Assembly (NCBI GenBank): GCA_018710905.1
Contig: DVIZ01000097.1
Span: forward strand, 1-36,408
DNA: 36,408 nt
Direction: 5' to 3'
DNA from: Candidatus Scybalomonas excrementigallinarum
GTDB taxonomy: Bacteria; Bacillota; Clostridia; Lachnospirales; Lachnospiraceae
The notes under the pieces are model-generated. The model had not been told where the DNA came from and ran no database searches. It was given only the letters and a program-made list of their open reading frames with translations. Each line of letters starts with the position of its first letter. Within the stretch, counting starts at the first letter, position 1. The translations under genes and the position numbers were made by a program. Shown here in pieces: positions 19,753-28,212 of this stretch.

Positions 19753-20886
19753 TTATCTTGATGGTTGTTGACTCATAAGTTTGACTTCTTGTTTTTTTAA
19801 TTCATCGGTTACACTGGATAAAAGACTTCTAGTTTCTTCTGGTATATCTTTAGTACATAATTCTTTTATATCTTTCAAAGAACTAGAGTTAGTGGTTATA
19901 TATAATTTATGTATGTTATCAATTAGTTTTTCATTATCTTTGAAATGATTTTTGTTTAGTTCAGCTTTAATATGTTGTTTTTGTTTTACTAATAAATGTT
20001 CAAAATATCCATTTAGTTCATTAATAATCTGTTTTGACACATCGCTTGATAATTTTAAAGAATCTTCATAATCTTTAATTTCTTTTCCAGTCGCCCAACT
20101 GGTTATGTATCCAAAACTATAATCTGAAGTATCTAACCCAAAATGCTTGCATACCATATATGCTGCACTTTCAGCTTCAATTTCATATCTATCTCTGTTG
20201 ATAACATAATCATCAATTTTATCATGTAACTTACTATGTGTGTATTCATGAATTAATGTTTTTGCGAGCTGATTTGAGGAAATTTTTGGAGAATAAAGAA
20301 TCTCATTGTTCTTGGGATCAAATGCTCCATTGGCATTTCCTAATCTATTTTGATTATCTTCTATAATAGGTAATTTACATATATTTTTTATTCCATCAAT
20401 TAACAGTTCTGATTCATTAGACTTACCAGAGAGTTTTTTTAAAATTGTGGGAATAGGTTCTCCAGATGTTTGAGAAATGTCAAAGACATAGGTAGGTTTA
20501 AATGAAACAATTTTTAATACCTCTTGTTCAACTTCTTTGATAGTTCCATCTGGTCTTTTTTCACTAACTATTTCCATTTCTTTTTTTGTTACTGGGGCTA
20601 GGATCATAATTCCTTTTTCTCCACGATTTACATATCTTTTATTAGCCTTCCAAAAGGTAAAAGAACCAACATAGCTGGCATCTGGATTTTGAAAAAATAT
20701 TAATAGTTTATTGTTATTGGAGTAGTTATATAGTTTACTACAAAAATCTAAATATTTTTTATAAGTCTGACTATTCATCAGATCCCCAATACCTTGCTTT
20801 AATGATTCAACTAAAGCATAAGTATTTACATTTTTATCAAGTTTTAATTTACCTAATTCTATATTAAATTCATTAGTTTTTTCCAT
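19753..20886 (-). CDS. ArdC/LtrC-like protein with zinc metallopeptidase domain
   Basis: 377 residues. N-terminal ArdC-type single-stranded DNA-binding domain (about 20-145: LDFCSKLYNYSNNNKLLIFF; FTFWKANKRYVNRGEKGIMI), then an ImmA/IrrE-like zincin with TLIHEYTHSKLH (His213, Glu214, His217) and EIEAES as third ligand region near 238. Proteins of this class on conjugative elements protect incoming DNA from restriction or act on regulators. The neighbours ssb and relaxase fit a role in the early transfer phase. The last ~90 residues are charged and helical. Confidence 0.85.
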   Translation of the reverse strand: MEKTNEFNIELGKLKLDKNVNTYALVESLKQGIGDLMNSQTYKKYLDFCSKLYNYSNNNKLLIFFQNPDASYVGSFTFWKANKRYVNRGEKGIMILAPVTKKEMEIVSEKRPDGTIKEVEQEVLKIVSFKPTYVFDISQTSGEPIPTILKKLSGKSNESELLIDGIKNICKLPIIEDNQNRLGNANGAFDPKNNEILYSPKISSNQLAKTLIHEYTHSKLHDKIDDYVINRDRYEIEAESAAYMVCKHFGLDTSDYSFGYITSWATGKEIKDYEDSLKLSSDVSKQIINELNGYFEHLLVKQKQHIKAELNKNHFKDNEKLIDNIHKLYITTNSSSLKDIKELCTKDIPEETRSLLSSVTDELKKQEVKLMSQQPSR

Positions 20887-20903
20887 TATAAAATCCTTCC
20901 TAT

Positions 20904-21266
20904 CTATTGAAATGGTAATGTTGATTCATCAATATTACTAAAGTCTATATATCCATCTGAAGCAGATGGGATTTTAGATGAAGAATAACCAAAAAAATAT
21001 TGCTTATTGACAATTACATTCATTTTATTACATTCATTTTTATCCTTGTATGAATGTAATTTGCCTGTTATCGCAACTAATTGGCCCTTATTCAGATATT
21101 GTTGAGCAACAACAGCATTATTTCCATATGCAGTACATGGAATAAAATCAGCATCTTTTTCTTTTCCATTATTAATGGCTAGTATATACCTAGCTATTTT
21201 TAAATTTTCTTTTTCTTCAAACTGTGGGCTATCCGTTAGTCTTCCCATAATTTGCACACAATTCAT
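20904..21266 (-). CDS. ssb: single-stranded DNA-binding protein
   Basis: 120 residues with an OB fold: MNCVQIMGRLTDSPQFEE, KIARYILAINNG, DFIPCTAYGNNAVVAQQYLNKGQLVAITGKL split by strands. The C-terminus ends NIDESTLPFQ, close to the acidic DDDIPF-type tip that recruits repair proteins, with one extra residue. Plasmid SSBs coat the transferred strand. It starts one base after the recombinase stop, in the same operon. Confidence 0.9.
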   Translation of the reverse strand: MNCVQIMGRLTDSPQFEEKENLKIARYILAINNGKEKDADFIPCTAYGNNAVVAQQYLNKGQLVAITGKLHSYKDKNECNKMNVIVNKQYFFGYSSSKIPSASDGYIDFSNIDESTLPFQ

Positions 21267-21267
21267 T

Positions 21268-21876
21268 TTATGATTTCCTCGCTTTTTTTAATTTTTTATA
21301 TAATTCATTTTTTTGTTTTGAAGTAAATTGAAAATATATAAGAGTGTTTTTTATATCTCTATGACCAAGCCAATACTGTAGATCTTTTAAGTCACAACCA
21401 GATTCCGCTAAATTTATAGCTCTGGTGTGGCGTAAAGTATGTGAATGAGCTAGATTAGATGGAATTTTAGCTAAATTAAAATAAAACTTTATCCAGACAT
21501 CTACTGTTTTTCTAGAAATTGGATGTCCACAATTTTCAAATAAATATTTTTCAGGATTATTGACTCGAATATGTTTTTTTAAAACTTTTAATGTATAGGG
21601 ATCTATAATTTTTAGTGTGTTATTAAGTCCATTTTTATTTCTTTCACAAAAAATTTCTTTTCTGTCCATATTAATAGACGTTAATAAAATGTTTGTTGTT
21701 TCGCTCACTCGTAACGCACAATAATACATTAAGTGAAAGAGGGCTTCATTACGAAGTGCAACCTTATAACTTCTTTCATTTGTAAGTTCCATTATTAAAG
21801 TGTACTCCCTCATTTCTTTAAATAATTTTTTTAATTGTTTTTGATTTAAATACTTAATATTTATATCCTTTTTCAT
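21268..21876 (-). CDS. tyrosine recombinase, short form
   Basis: 202 residues from ATG 21876 (AAAAGGAG upstream; an in-frame ATG at 21900 lies inside the recombination site). All catalytic residues are seen: Arg56 (YYCALRVSET), Lys81 (RNKNGLNN), HTLRHTRA (His146, Arg149), LGHRD (His172) and Tyr181. The N-terminal core-binding domain is very short. The gene starts 16 bases from a 29-bp core-like site whose second copy, inverted, lies 9 kb away. Likely an invertase or dimer resolvase of the plasmid; first gene of the ssb-ardC-relaxase operon. Confidence 0.9.
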   Translation of the reverse strand: MKKDINIKYLNQKQLKKLFKEMREYTLIMELTNERSYKVALRNEALFHLMYYCALRVSETTNILLTSINMDRKEIFCERNKNGLNNTLKIIDPYTLKVLKKHIRVNNPEKYLFENCGHPISRKTVDVWIKFYFNLAKIPSNLAHSHTLRHTRAINLAESGCDLKDLQYWLGHRDIKNTLIYFQFTSKQKNELYKKLKKARKS

Positions 21877-21891
21877 ATATAACTCCTTTTC

Positions 21892-21920
21892 ATTAGACAA
21901 AATACTATATTTTGTCTAAT
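21892..21920. repeat. recombinase core site, copy 2 (inverted)
   Basis: Arms ATTAGACAAAA and TTTTGTCTAAT around TACTATA, the exact reverse complement of copy 1 at 12910-12938. It lies in the recombinase leader. A half-site TTTTTTGTCTAAT is at 22003-22015. From here to 22018 only A/T runs are seen; no clear promoter for the VirD4 operon. Confidence 0.65.
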
Positions 21921-22033
21921 GAATTTTAACGAAAAACCTAAGAAAATCAAGACTTTTTTTAAAAATAAAAAATATTTTTTTTAAAAAAGTTAAAAAAATA
22001 AGGTTTTTTGTCTAATTGAAAGGAGGGAAAAAA

Positions 22034-22093
22034 GTGAATAAAAATTCAGAAAAAGGAGGGGGATTAATTGGCATCTTTAGATGTAGAACGTAA
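22034..22093 (+). CDS. possible 19-codon leader peptide before VirD4
   Basis: GTG at 22034 after AAAGGAGGG, ending TAA at 22093, overlapping the first 26 bases of the VirD4 gene in another frame. The VirD4 ribosome site lies within it, so translation could be coupled. Only the ribosome site supports it. Confidence 0.3.
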   Translation: MNKNSEKGGGLIGIFRCRT

Positions 22094-23966
22094 AAAAAGA
22101 ATAAGAAAACGAAAAATGAAGCTGTGCGTTTTCTTATTCTTTTTGAGCTTAATTATTACACCATATTTAATATATTTAATGGACTGTTTACTTGGTGTAA
22201 AGAAAATAAATTTTGTATCTACATTAGTATGTTATAAGCTCATATTTAGTTCTAAAGTTTTTCTACAATTATTTTTCTTGTTGGAAATTTCGGTTGTTTT
22301 GTATCTTGTGTTTTATTTGTTTGAAGATCATCAAAAAATTGGAATGACAAAAATGCAAAAAATAACAGATACAATAGAAATTCCAGTTGCTGTTGGGCAG
22401 GGCCAACATGGAACGGCAAGATTTTTAAATAAACAAGAAAAAGAAAGTTTATTTAAAAGTATTAAATATGAACCACAAAAAGACGTAAAAAAAGAAAATC
22501 TAGGCTTAGTTGTTGGGATGGAAAAACAAGAAGAAACAGAAATAATTTCATGTATTGAGGATGATATACATTCCATTATTATTGGAGCCACTCGTTCTGG
22601 AAAGAGTAGAGGAATTATCTTAGAATCCATCTGGATGCGAGGAAAGACTGGTGGTTCTATGATTGTGTCTGATCCAAAAGGAGAGTTATATCTATACACA
22701 AATCAATACTTAAAAGAACAAGGATACAATGTCATTCCTTTGGATTTTAGGCAGCCCTTAAAAAGTAAAAAATACAACTATTTAGGAAACATAAATCAAT
22801 CAATCGATCAAGGAGATATTCCAAAGGCGATTGATCAAACATGGGATTTAGTTTCTGTTCTGGTTGGAGAACCCAAAGGTGATCCACTTTGGACAAATGG
22901 AGAAAGTGCGGTTATTGCAGCCGCTATTTTAGCAGTTGCAATGGAAGCACCAAAAGAATATAGAAACATGACAAATGTATATTACTTTTTAAGCAATATG
23001 TGTAAACAAAAGGATGAATTTTCGGAGATGCCAATTACAAAATATTTTCGGACATTAGATGAAATACATCCAGCTAGAGGTGTTTTTTCTGTTGCAGAAC
23101 TTAGTCCAGAACGTACAAGAGCTAGTTTTTTTGGTTCAGCATTGGCAAGACTGCGATTATTTACAAATTGGAATATAGCAGATATGACTAGTGATTTGGA
23201 ATTTGACTTAAAAGATATTGGAAAAAAACCAACAGCATTATTCATCATTATTCCAGATGAAAAAAAGACCTTATATAGTTTAGTCTCTGTTTTTGTAAGC
23301 CAAGCCTATATGAGTTTAGTGGAATTGGCAAATGAATGTGGAGGAAGAGTGCCGAATACAGTTGAGTTTTTACTAGATGAGTTTGGTAATTTTCCTACGA
23401 TTCCAGGATTCGGCTCTATGCTTTCTGTTGGAGCTGGTAGAGGATTGCGATTTAATCTTGTTTTACAAGATTATCAACAACTCGAAAAAAATTATAAAGA
23501 AGATTGTGATAATATCAAGGGAAACTGTGTTGTCACAATTTATCTTAAAACTCCAACGCAAAAGACGTTAGAAGAGCTTAGTAAACGAACGGGAACTTAT
23601 ACGGTTCAAAGTGCTTCAATGTCAGATTCTACAAACTATAAAGGAAAAAGTTCAAGTTTTTCATCGAGCGTTAATATGCAATCAAGAGAATTATTAAAAC
23701 CAGATGAAATTGGACGGATTGAAAGGCCATATAGTTTGGTTTTCTTTTCTGGTGCATATCCAAGTATTTTTCATGCCCCCGATCTGAGTCAGTATCACGC
23801 AAATAAGGAATTAGGTTTGGGAGATAAAGAACATAATCGAAAAGTGATTATGGAGAGGGATAAAAAAAGAAAGGCAAGAAAATTAGAAGAAATAAAACTT
23901 TGGAAAATTTGGAATGCATTTGAAGAAGATAAAGGAGAAAAACACGAGAGAGTTAGTTTTTTATAA
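22068..23966 (+). CDS. VirD4/TraG-type conjugative coupling protein
   Basis: 632 residues, TTG start after AAAGGAGGGGG. Two membrane helices (about 19-38 and 62-84), then the ATPase: Walker A IIIGATRSGKSRG (172-181), SMIVSDPKGELYLY, Walker B EFLLDEFGNFPTIPGFG (about 430), and a QDYQQLEKNY motif. It links the relaxase-DNA complex to the secretion channel. First gene of the type IV secretion operon. Confidence 0.95.
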   Translation: MASLDVERKKRIRKRKMKLCVFLFFLSLIITPYLIYLMDCLLGVKKINFVSTLVCYKLIFSSKVFLQLFFLLEISVVLYLVFYLFEDHQKIGMTKMQKITDTIEIPVAVGQGQHGTARFLNKQEKESLFKSIKYEPQKDVKKENLGLVVGMEKQEETEIISCIEDDIHSIIIGATRSGKSRGIILESIWMRGKTGGSMIVSDPKGELYLYTNQYLKEQGYNVIPLDFRQPLKSKKYNYLGNINQSIDQGDIPKAIDQTWDLVSVLVGEPKGDPLWTNGESAVIAAAILAVAMEAPKEYRNMTNVYYFLSNMCKQKDEFSEMPITKYFRTLDEIHPARGVFSVAELSPERTRASFFGSALARLRLFTNWNIADMTSDLEFDLKDIGKKPTALFIIIPDEKKTLYSLVSVFVSQAYMSLVELANECGGRVPNTVEFLLDEFGNFPTIPGFGSMLSVGAGRGLRFNLVLQDYQQLEKNYKEDCDNIKGNCVVTIYLKTPTQKTLEELSKRTGTYTVQSASMSDSTNYKGKSSSFSSSVNMQSRELLKPDEIGRIERPYSLVFFSGAYPSIFHAPDLSQYHANKELGLGDKEHNRKVIMERDKKRKARKLEEIKLWKIWNAFEEDKGEKHERVSFL

Positions 23967-23978
23967 GAGAGGACAGAA

Positions 23979-24323
23979 ATGGAAAAAAAAATAGATAAAA
24001 ATAAAGTAATAGTAAGTCTAGTGATAGTATCTGTTGCAATTATTTGTATTTTACAACCAGATTTTGTATATGCAGGAGGACTTAGCAGTTCAAAGGCAGT
24101 TACAGGTACAAAAAAGTTAGCAAATGATGCAATAAAAGTAGTGCAGGTTTTAGGGCCGATTGTTGCTGGACTCATGGCAGGATGGAATGGTTTGAAGTTA
24201 TCTGGTGCTGATGACGATGAAGTAAAACCAATAAAAAAGAGAATAAGAATTTGTTTTATAGGAGGAGTGCTTGCTTTAATTGGAGCAACAATTATTAATG
24301 TAATCTTGTCTTATTATCAATAG
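23979..24323 (+). CDS. VirB2/TrbC-like small membrane protein with signal peptide
   Basis: 114 residues. Signal peptide to about residue 32 (VIVSLVIVSVAIICILQPDF, then VYAGG), followed by two membrane helices around VQVLGPIVAGLMAGWNGLKL and CFIGGVLALIGATIINVIL with a charged loop between. Size and topology fit the pilin-like small subunit that follows VirD4 in Gram-positive transfer operons. Confidence 0.7.
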   Translation: MEKKIDKNKVIVSLVIVSVAIICILQPDFVYAGGLSSSKAVTGTKKLANDAIKVVQVLGPIVAGLMAGWNGLKLSGADDDEVKPIKKRIRICFIGGVLALIGATIINVILSYYQ

Positions 24324-24335
24324 GAGAAAAGAAAA

Positions 24336-25184
24336 ATGAATTGGCTTCTTAAATTGTTATTTGTAATTTTAGGGGAATTAATGACGGAAGTAATGAAACT
24401 CATATCTGAATTCATAAATAATATATTTGATTTTATGTATGAGTTAAATAGTTCTATTGGAGTTAATGCCTTGGAAACATGGAGTAGAAATATTGCTATT
24501 GCATTTGTAACAGCGTTAGCAATGAAAAAGATTTTTACAATATATTTTCTACAAACAGACGGAGATCCAGATCAAGATCCGTTGGAAATTGTAACAAGAT
24601 TGAGTGTAGCACTAGCGGTAATTATCTGTGGAAAAGAGCTTATGGAATATGGAATCAAAATGGCGGGGGTTATGTCAGATGAAGCTATTGGAAAAATTAG
24701 TAGTTCAAAAGAAGTTTCGGCCATTGCTCTTGATTTAATAACAACCATTATGATGACAACAAGCACACAGATGTTTATTTATTTAATTTTCTTATTAATT
24801 ACAATAGTATCATTGATAATTTTTTGTATAAAAGCAGCAAAACGAGGAGCGGAACTTATTTTATTTTCTATTATGCTTCCATTAGTTGCGTGTGATTTAG
24901 TTACAACACAGCGAGAGCGATGGAATGCATTTTTTACAGAGCTTGTTTTATGTATTTTTGGTTATGTATTACAGCTTATCAGTTTTACTATTTTTGGAGT
25001 TTTATTTGCAAAAATAGGATCGTCATTAAACTTAAAGTACATGATAGCAGCACTGGCTTGGTTAATGCTTGTACTGCAAGCACCAAAATGGATGGAAAAA
25101 TTTGTGCATACATCAGGTGTTGGTAATACTGCCAAAGGAGCATTACGAACAGCAACGTTCATGATTCCAAGTTTTGTTAAATAA
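24336..25184 (+). CDS. VirB6/TrbL-like polytopic channel protein
   Basis: 282 residues with about six hydrophobic segments (for example NIAIAFVTALAMKKIFTIYF, MFIYLIFLLITIVSLIIFCI, LCIFGYVLQLISFTIFGVLF). Gene order (VirD4, VirB2-like, this, PrgI, VirB4) supports the inner-membrane channel subunit. Ends GVGNTAKGALRTATFMIPSF. Palindrome copy 9 follows within 8 bases of the stop. Confidence 0.75.
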   Translation: MNWLLKLLFVILGELMTEVMKLISEFINNIFDFMYELNSSIGVNALETWSRNIAIAFVTALAMKKIFTIYFLQTDGDPDQDPLEIVTRLSVALAVIICGKELMEYGIKMAGVMSDEAIGKISSSKEVSAIALDLITTIMMTTSTQMFIYLIFLLITIVSLIIFCIKAAKRGAELILFSIMLPLVACDLVTTQRERWNAFFTELVLCIFGYVLQLISFTIFGVLFAKIGSSLNLKYMIAALAWLMLVLQAPKWMEKFVHTSGVGNTAKGALRTATFMIPSFVK

Positions 25185-25191
25185 AAGTAAG

Positions 25192-25212
25192 GGGGTGACT
25201 TCAAGTCACCCC
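25192..25212. repeat. dispersed palindrome copy 9, inside the secretion operon
   Basis: GGGGTGACTT, central C, AAGTCACCCC between the VirB6-like stop and the ribosome site (AGGAG at 25215) of the next gene. No T-run, so not a classic terminator here. Confidence 0.85.
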
Positions 25213-25224
25213 ATAGGAGAAAAA

Positions 25225-25440
25225 ATGACAAATTATTTAAATGAGATAAATAAAGCATTTTATTTGTTGATAGGGGCTGGTGCAGGATTGCGTATTGTGT
25301 ATGTTGCATTGCAACTTATTACAGGAAGCCTTGAAGTTGATATGGCTAAAAAGAAAATACGAACATCTATTAAGGCGGCGATTTTAGCAACTGTTATCAA
25401 TTCATTGGCTGTCATAATTAAAGGATATTATGGAGGTTAG
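25225..25440 (+). CDS. second VirB2/TrbC-like two-helix membrane protein
   Basis: 71 residues from ATG 25225. Two hydrophobic helices (FYLLIGAGAGLRIVYVALQL; AILATVINSLAVIIKGYY) with a basic loop AKKKIRTS, no signal peptide. Resembles Maff2/TrbC-type subunits. Two pilin-like genes in one operon suggest either different subunits or a duplicated function. Confidence 0.65.
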   Translation: MTNYLNEINKAFYLLIGAGAGLRIVYVALQLITGSLEVDMAKKKIRTSIKAAILATVINSLAVIIKGYYGG

Positions 25441-25442
25441 AG

Positions 25443-25823
25443 GTGGAAGAAAAAAAAGAGCAATTATATATTCCGCTTAATGTACGGAAACGTAAAGAGT
25501 TATTTGCTGGATATGGACAACAAGAACTCATTATTACAGTAGTTATGGCAATTATTGGTTTTGTCGTTGGAAGTATGATATATGCTTTTAATGGCAAAAT
25601 AGAATATCTTTTAATCACGCCGATTGTAATGGGATTTTTAACTGTTGTAACAATTGTAAAGGATCAAACAAATACAAGTTTATTAGATTCTTTAATTCGG
25701 TTATATCAATTTAGCAAGAGTCAAAAAAAATTTTACTATAAATATAAAAATATTTATGAAGGAGAAATAGAACATGAAACAACAAAAAGCGAAAGTGGAT
25801 CAAAAGATCCAGACCGCAAATGA
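25443..25823 (+). CDS. PrgI-family protein (VirB3-like)
   Basis: 126 residues, GTG start. It opens YIPLNVRKRKELFAGYGQQE, followed by two membrane helices (LIITVVMAIIGFVVGSMIYA; IEYLLITPIVMGFLTVVTIV) and a basic cytoplasmic tail, the standard PrgI layout. It is thought to anchor VirB4. Its end overlaps the next gene by 50 bases. Confidence 0.85.
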   Translation: MEEKKEQLYIPLNVRKRKELFAGYGQQELIITVVMAIIGFVVGSMIYAFNGKIEYLLITPIVMGFLTVVTIVKDQTNTSLLDSLIRLYQFSKSQKKFYYKYKNIYEGEIEHETTKSESGSKDPDRK

Positions 25824-26370
25824 TTTCATTGATGTAAAAGAAATTAAGAGAAATTTTCTTTATACAAAAAGCGGTTATGTAATTGGGTATCTAAAACTCC
25901 TTCCAATTAACATTTCACTTTTAAATAACAAGGAATTGCGTGCTTTAAATATTAACATTACATCAAAATTTAAGGCGGAAAAAGATAGATTCAGTTTTTT
26001 TGTAGTGCCAAGAAGTGTAGATATGGACAAATATCTAAATTTTTTAGAAGAGAAAATTGAGAGTGAAATGACAAGCATTAATAAGAGAACCTTATTAAAT
26101 GCGATGGTAAGAGCAGCTACGCAAAAGGTTAGTTCAGGGCAAAACTTTGAACATCAATTTTACCTTGCGATTCGAGAGAAAGAAGGTAAAGAAGCAAAGT
26201 TAAATGAAAGAATAAGAGAGTTTGAAAATTATTATACTGCTGTTGGAAATCAAGTAGATAGAGTAGGAGATTCGGAAATTTTAAAACTTTGTAATCTCTT
26301 TACGAATGGGATTGCGACTTTGGAAGAAGAAAATAATCTCTATTATACGAAATTACCAAGTATTGGATGA
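25774..26370 (+). CDS. VirB4 N-terminal part as a separate gene
   Basis: 198 residues, no ATPase motif. FLYTKSGYVIGYLKLLPINI and DRFSFFVVPRSVDMDKYLNF match the N-terminal region that precedes the ATPase in full-length VirB4/TraE proteins. The ATPase follows as the next gene, 12 bases on, with its own start and ribosome site. The stop (TGATAGG) is followed by a proper ribosome site, so this is a stable split rather than a fresh frameshift. Confidence 0.7.
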   Translation: MKQQKAKVDQKIQTANDFIDVKEIKRNFLYTKSGYVIGYLKLLPINISLLNNKELRALNINITSKFKAEKDRFSFFVVPRSVDMDKYLNFLEEKIESEMTSINKRTLLNAMVRAATQKVSSGQNFEHQFYLAIREKEGKEAKLNERIREFENYYTAVGNQVDRVGDSEILKLCNLFTNGIATLEEENNLYYTKLPSIG

Positions 26371-26382
26371 TAGGAGAAAAAG

Positions 26383-28212
26383 ATGGCAAAGAAAAAAGTT
26401 AAAGAAGATATAAACTATAATTTGCTCAATATTATTGCTCCCTCTGGATTAGAGTTCAAAAAAAATAGTTTGGTGATGAGTGGAGGATTTGGGGCTTGCT
26501 TGACTATTTCTAAATATCCGACGAATGTAGATTATGGATGGCTTGCAAAAGTAACTCAGATAGAGGGAGTTACATCGAAGCTAGAATTTGCCCCAACAGA
26601 CTCTGGCTTTTTAATAGAAAGATGTAACGAGCAAATAAAAGAGCTGAAAAACGATCTTTTAACAGCAAAAGATGAATCAGTTCGACAAGCAAAAGAAAAG
26701 GGGATAAAAGATATTCAGGAAATGATCTATCGAATTAATCAAGAAGGAGAAACGGTAGGTTATCTCACTCTAGTTTTGCTTGTTATGGCAGAAACAGAGA
26801 AAAAATTACAAGAAAGGATAAAAAAAGTAAATAGTATTATTGCTTCTTTAGGTGGGGCTACTAGATATTTGACCTTTAGACAAAAAGAAGCTCTTAGATG
26901 GGTAAGTCCTTTTGGTTTAGAAGATACTACAATTACTGATTTTGGTGGAAGGAATATGCCACTTAGTACATTTTCGGGTGGATATGTAAACGCTGCTAGT
27001 GGTATTAATGATGGTACTGGGTGCATGATTGGTAGTAGTGAGGATAAAAAGCCTATTATTTTGGATACTTGGAAACGTGGTGGCGATAGAACAAATACAA
27101 ATTGGTTTATCTCAGGAGTTCCTGGAGTTGGAAAGTCTGCAACAGTCAAACATATTACTGAATCAGAGTATGCCCTAGGGGCAAAACTTATTTTTGTTGA
27201 TCCAGAGAAAGAATATATTGATATGGTAAAAAATTTAGGTGGTAAGGTAATCAATTGTGGTGGTGGAAAAGGTGGAATTATTAATCCATTACAAGTACAA
27301 CCAGCTCCAAGGATTGATAAAGAAGAGATGAAAGAAGCGGAAAAAGTGCATGGAACCAGCGATTTAGCTTTACATTTTCAAACACTTCGTACTTTTCATA
27401 AGCTATATCAAGATTTAACGAAAACTGAAAATGCGGAACTGGAAAGAGTTTTAGAGGGAACTTATAAAAGGTTTGGAATTACATGGGAAACAGAAGTGGC
27501 TCATTTAAAACCAACGGATTTTCCTATTTATTCTGATTTATATGAAGATTTAGAAAAAGAATATAAAGAAAATCCATCCGAAGAGTTAAAGCAATTACTT
27601 GGAAAATTCCGTTCCATTGCAAAAGGTGCAGATCAATTTATATTTAATGGTTATACAGATATAGAATTAGATACAGATATTATAGACTTGGATATCTCGG
27701 CTTTATTAGAAGCAGACGAGACAATATTGCGTTCGCAATTTCATAATATCAATTCCTATGTTTGGAACTTTATCGCAAAAAATAGAGAACAAAATATAGT
27801 TTATGGCAAAGATGAAAGGGTTCTTTATATTGTTGATGAGGGGCATTTATTAGTTGATGAAAAAAATCCAGAAGCGTTGATTTTTCTAAAGAATGTTGCA
27901 AAACGTATTCGAAAATATAATGGTGGAATTATATTCACCACACAATCAATGGTTGATATTTTATCTGAAAAAATTAAAAAATATGGACAAGCAATTATTG
28001 ATAGTGCTTGTTACAAGTTTATTATGGGAACGGATGGACAAAACTTAAAAGAGACCAAAGAACTTTTTGATCTTACAGAGGCAGAGGAAAGTTTGTTGGT
28101 AAGTAAACAAAGAGGTAGAGGAATCTTATTTGTAGGTTCCAATCGCATTGCAGCAAGAATAGAAATTCCAGATGAATTCTTGCGGATTATGGGAAATGCA
28201 GGTGGTAAATAA
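26383..28212 (+). CDS. VirB4/TraE-type conjugative ATPase (C-terminal part)
   Basis: 609 residues. Walker A WFISGVPGVGKSATVKHI (about 240-252), KLIFVDPEKEYIDMVKNLGG, Walker B VLYIVDEGHLLVDEKNPEAL (about 480), and IIFTTQSMVDIL. It powers secretion-channel assembly and substrate transfer. With the product of 25774-26370 it makes up a normal VirB4. Stop overlaps the next start (TAATG). Confidence 0.95.
   Translation: MAKKKVKEDINYNLLNIIAPSGLEFKKNSLVMSGGFGACLTISKYPTNVDYGWLAKVTQIEGVTSKLEFAPTDSGFLIERCNEQIKELKNDLLTAKDESVRQAKEKGIKDIQEMIYRINQEGETVGYLTLVLLVMAETEKKLQERIKKVNSIIASLGGATRYLTFRQKEALRWVSPFGLEDTTITDFGGRNMPLSTFSGGYVNAASGINDGTGCMIGSSEDKKPIILDTWKRGGDRTNTNWFISGVPGVGKSATVKHITESEYALGAKLIFVDPEKEYIDMVKNLGGKVINCGGGKGGIINPLQVQPAPRIDKEEMKEAEKVHGTSDLALHFQTLRTFHKLYQDLTKTENAELERVLEGTYKRFGITWETEVAHLKPTDFPIYSDLYEDLEKEYKENPSEELKQLLGKFRSIAKGADQFIFNGYTDIELDTDIIDLDISALLEADETILRSQFHNINSYVWNFIAKNREQNIVYGKDERVLYIVDEGHLLVDEKNPEALIFLKNVAKRIRKYNGGIIFTTQSMVDILSEKIKKYGQAIIDSACYKFIMGTDGQNLKETKELFDLTEAEESLLVSKQRGRGILFVGSNRIAARIEIPDEFLRIMGNAGGK

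Noticed and set aside
26760-27254. 164-codon minus-strand ORF inside VirB4
   Set aside because: Antisense of a clear ATPase gene, without ribosome site or domain.
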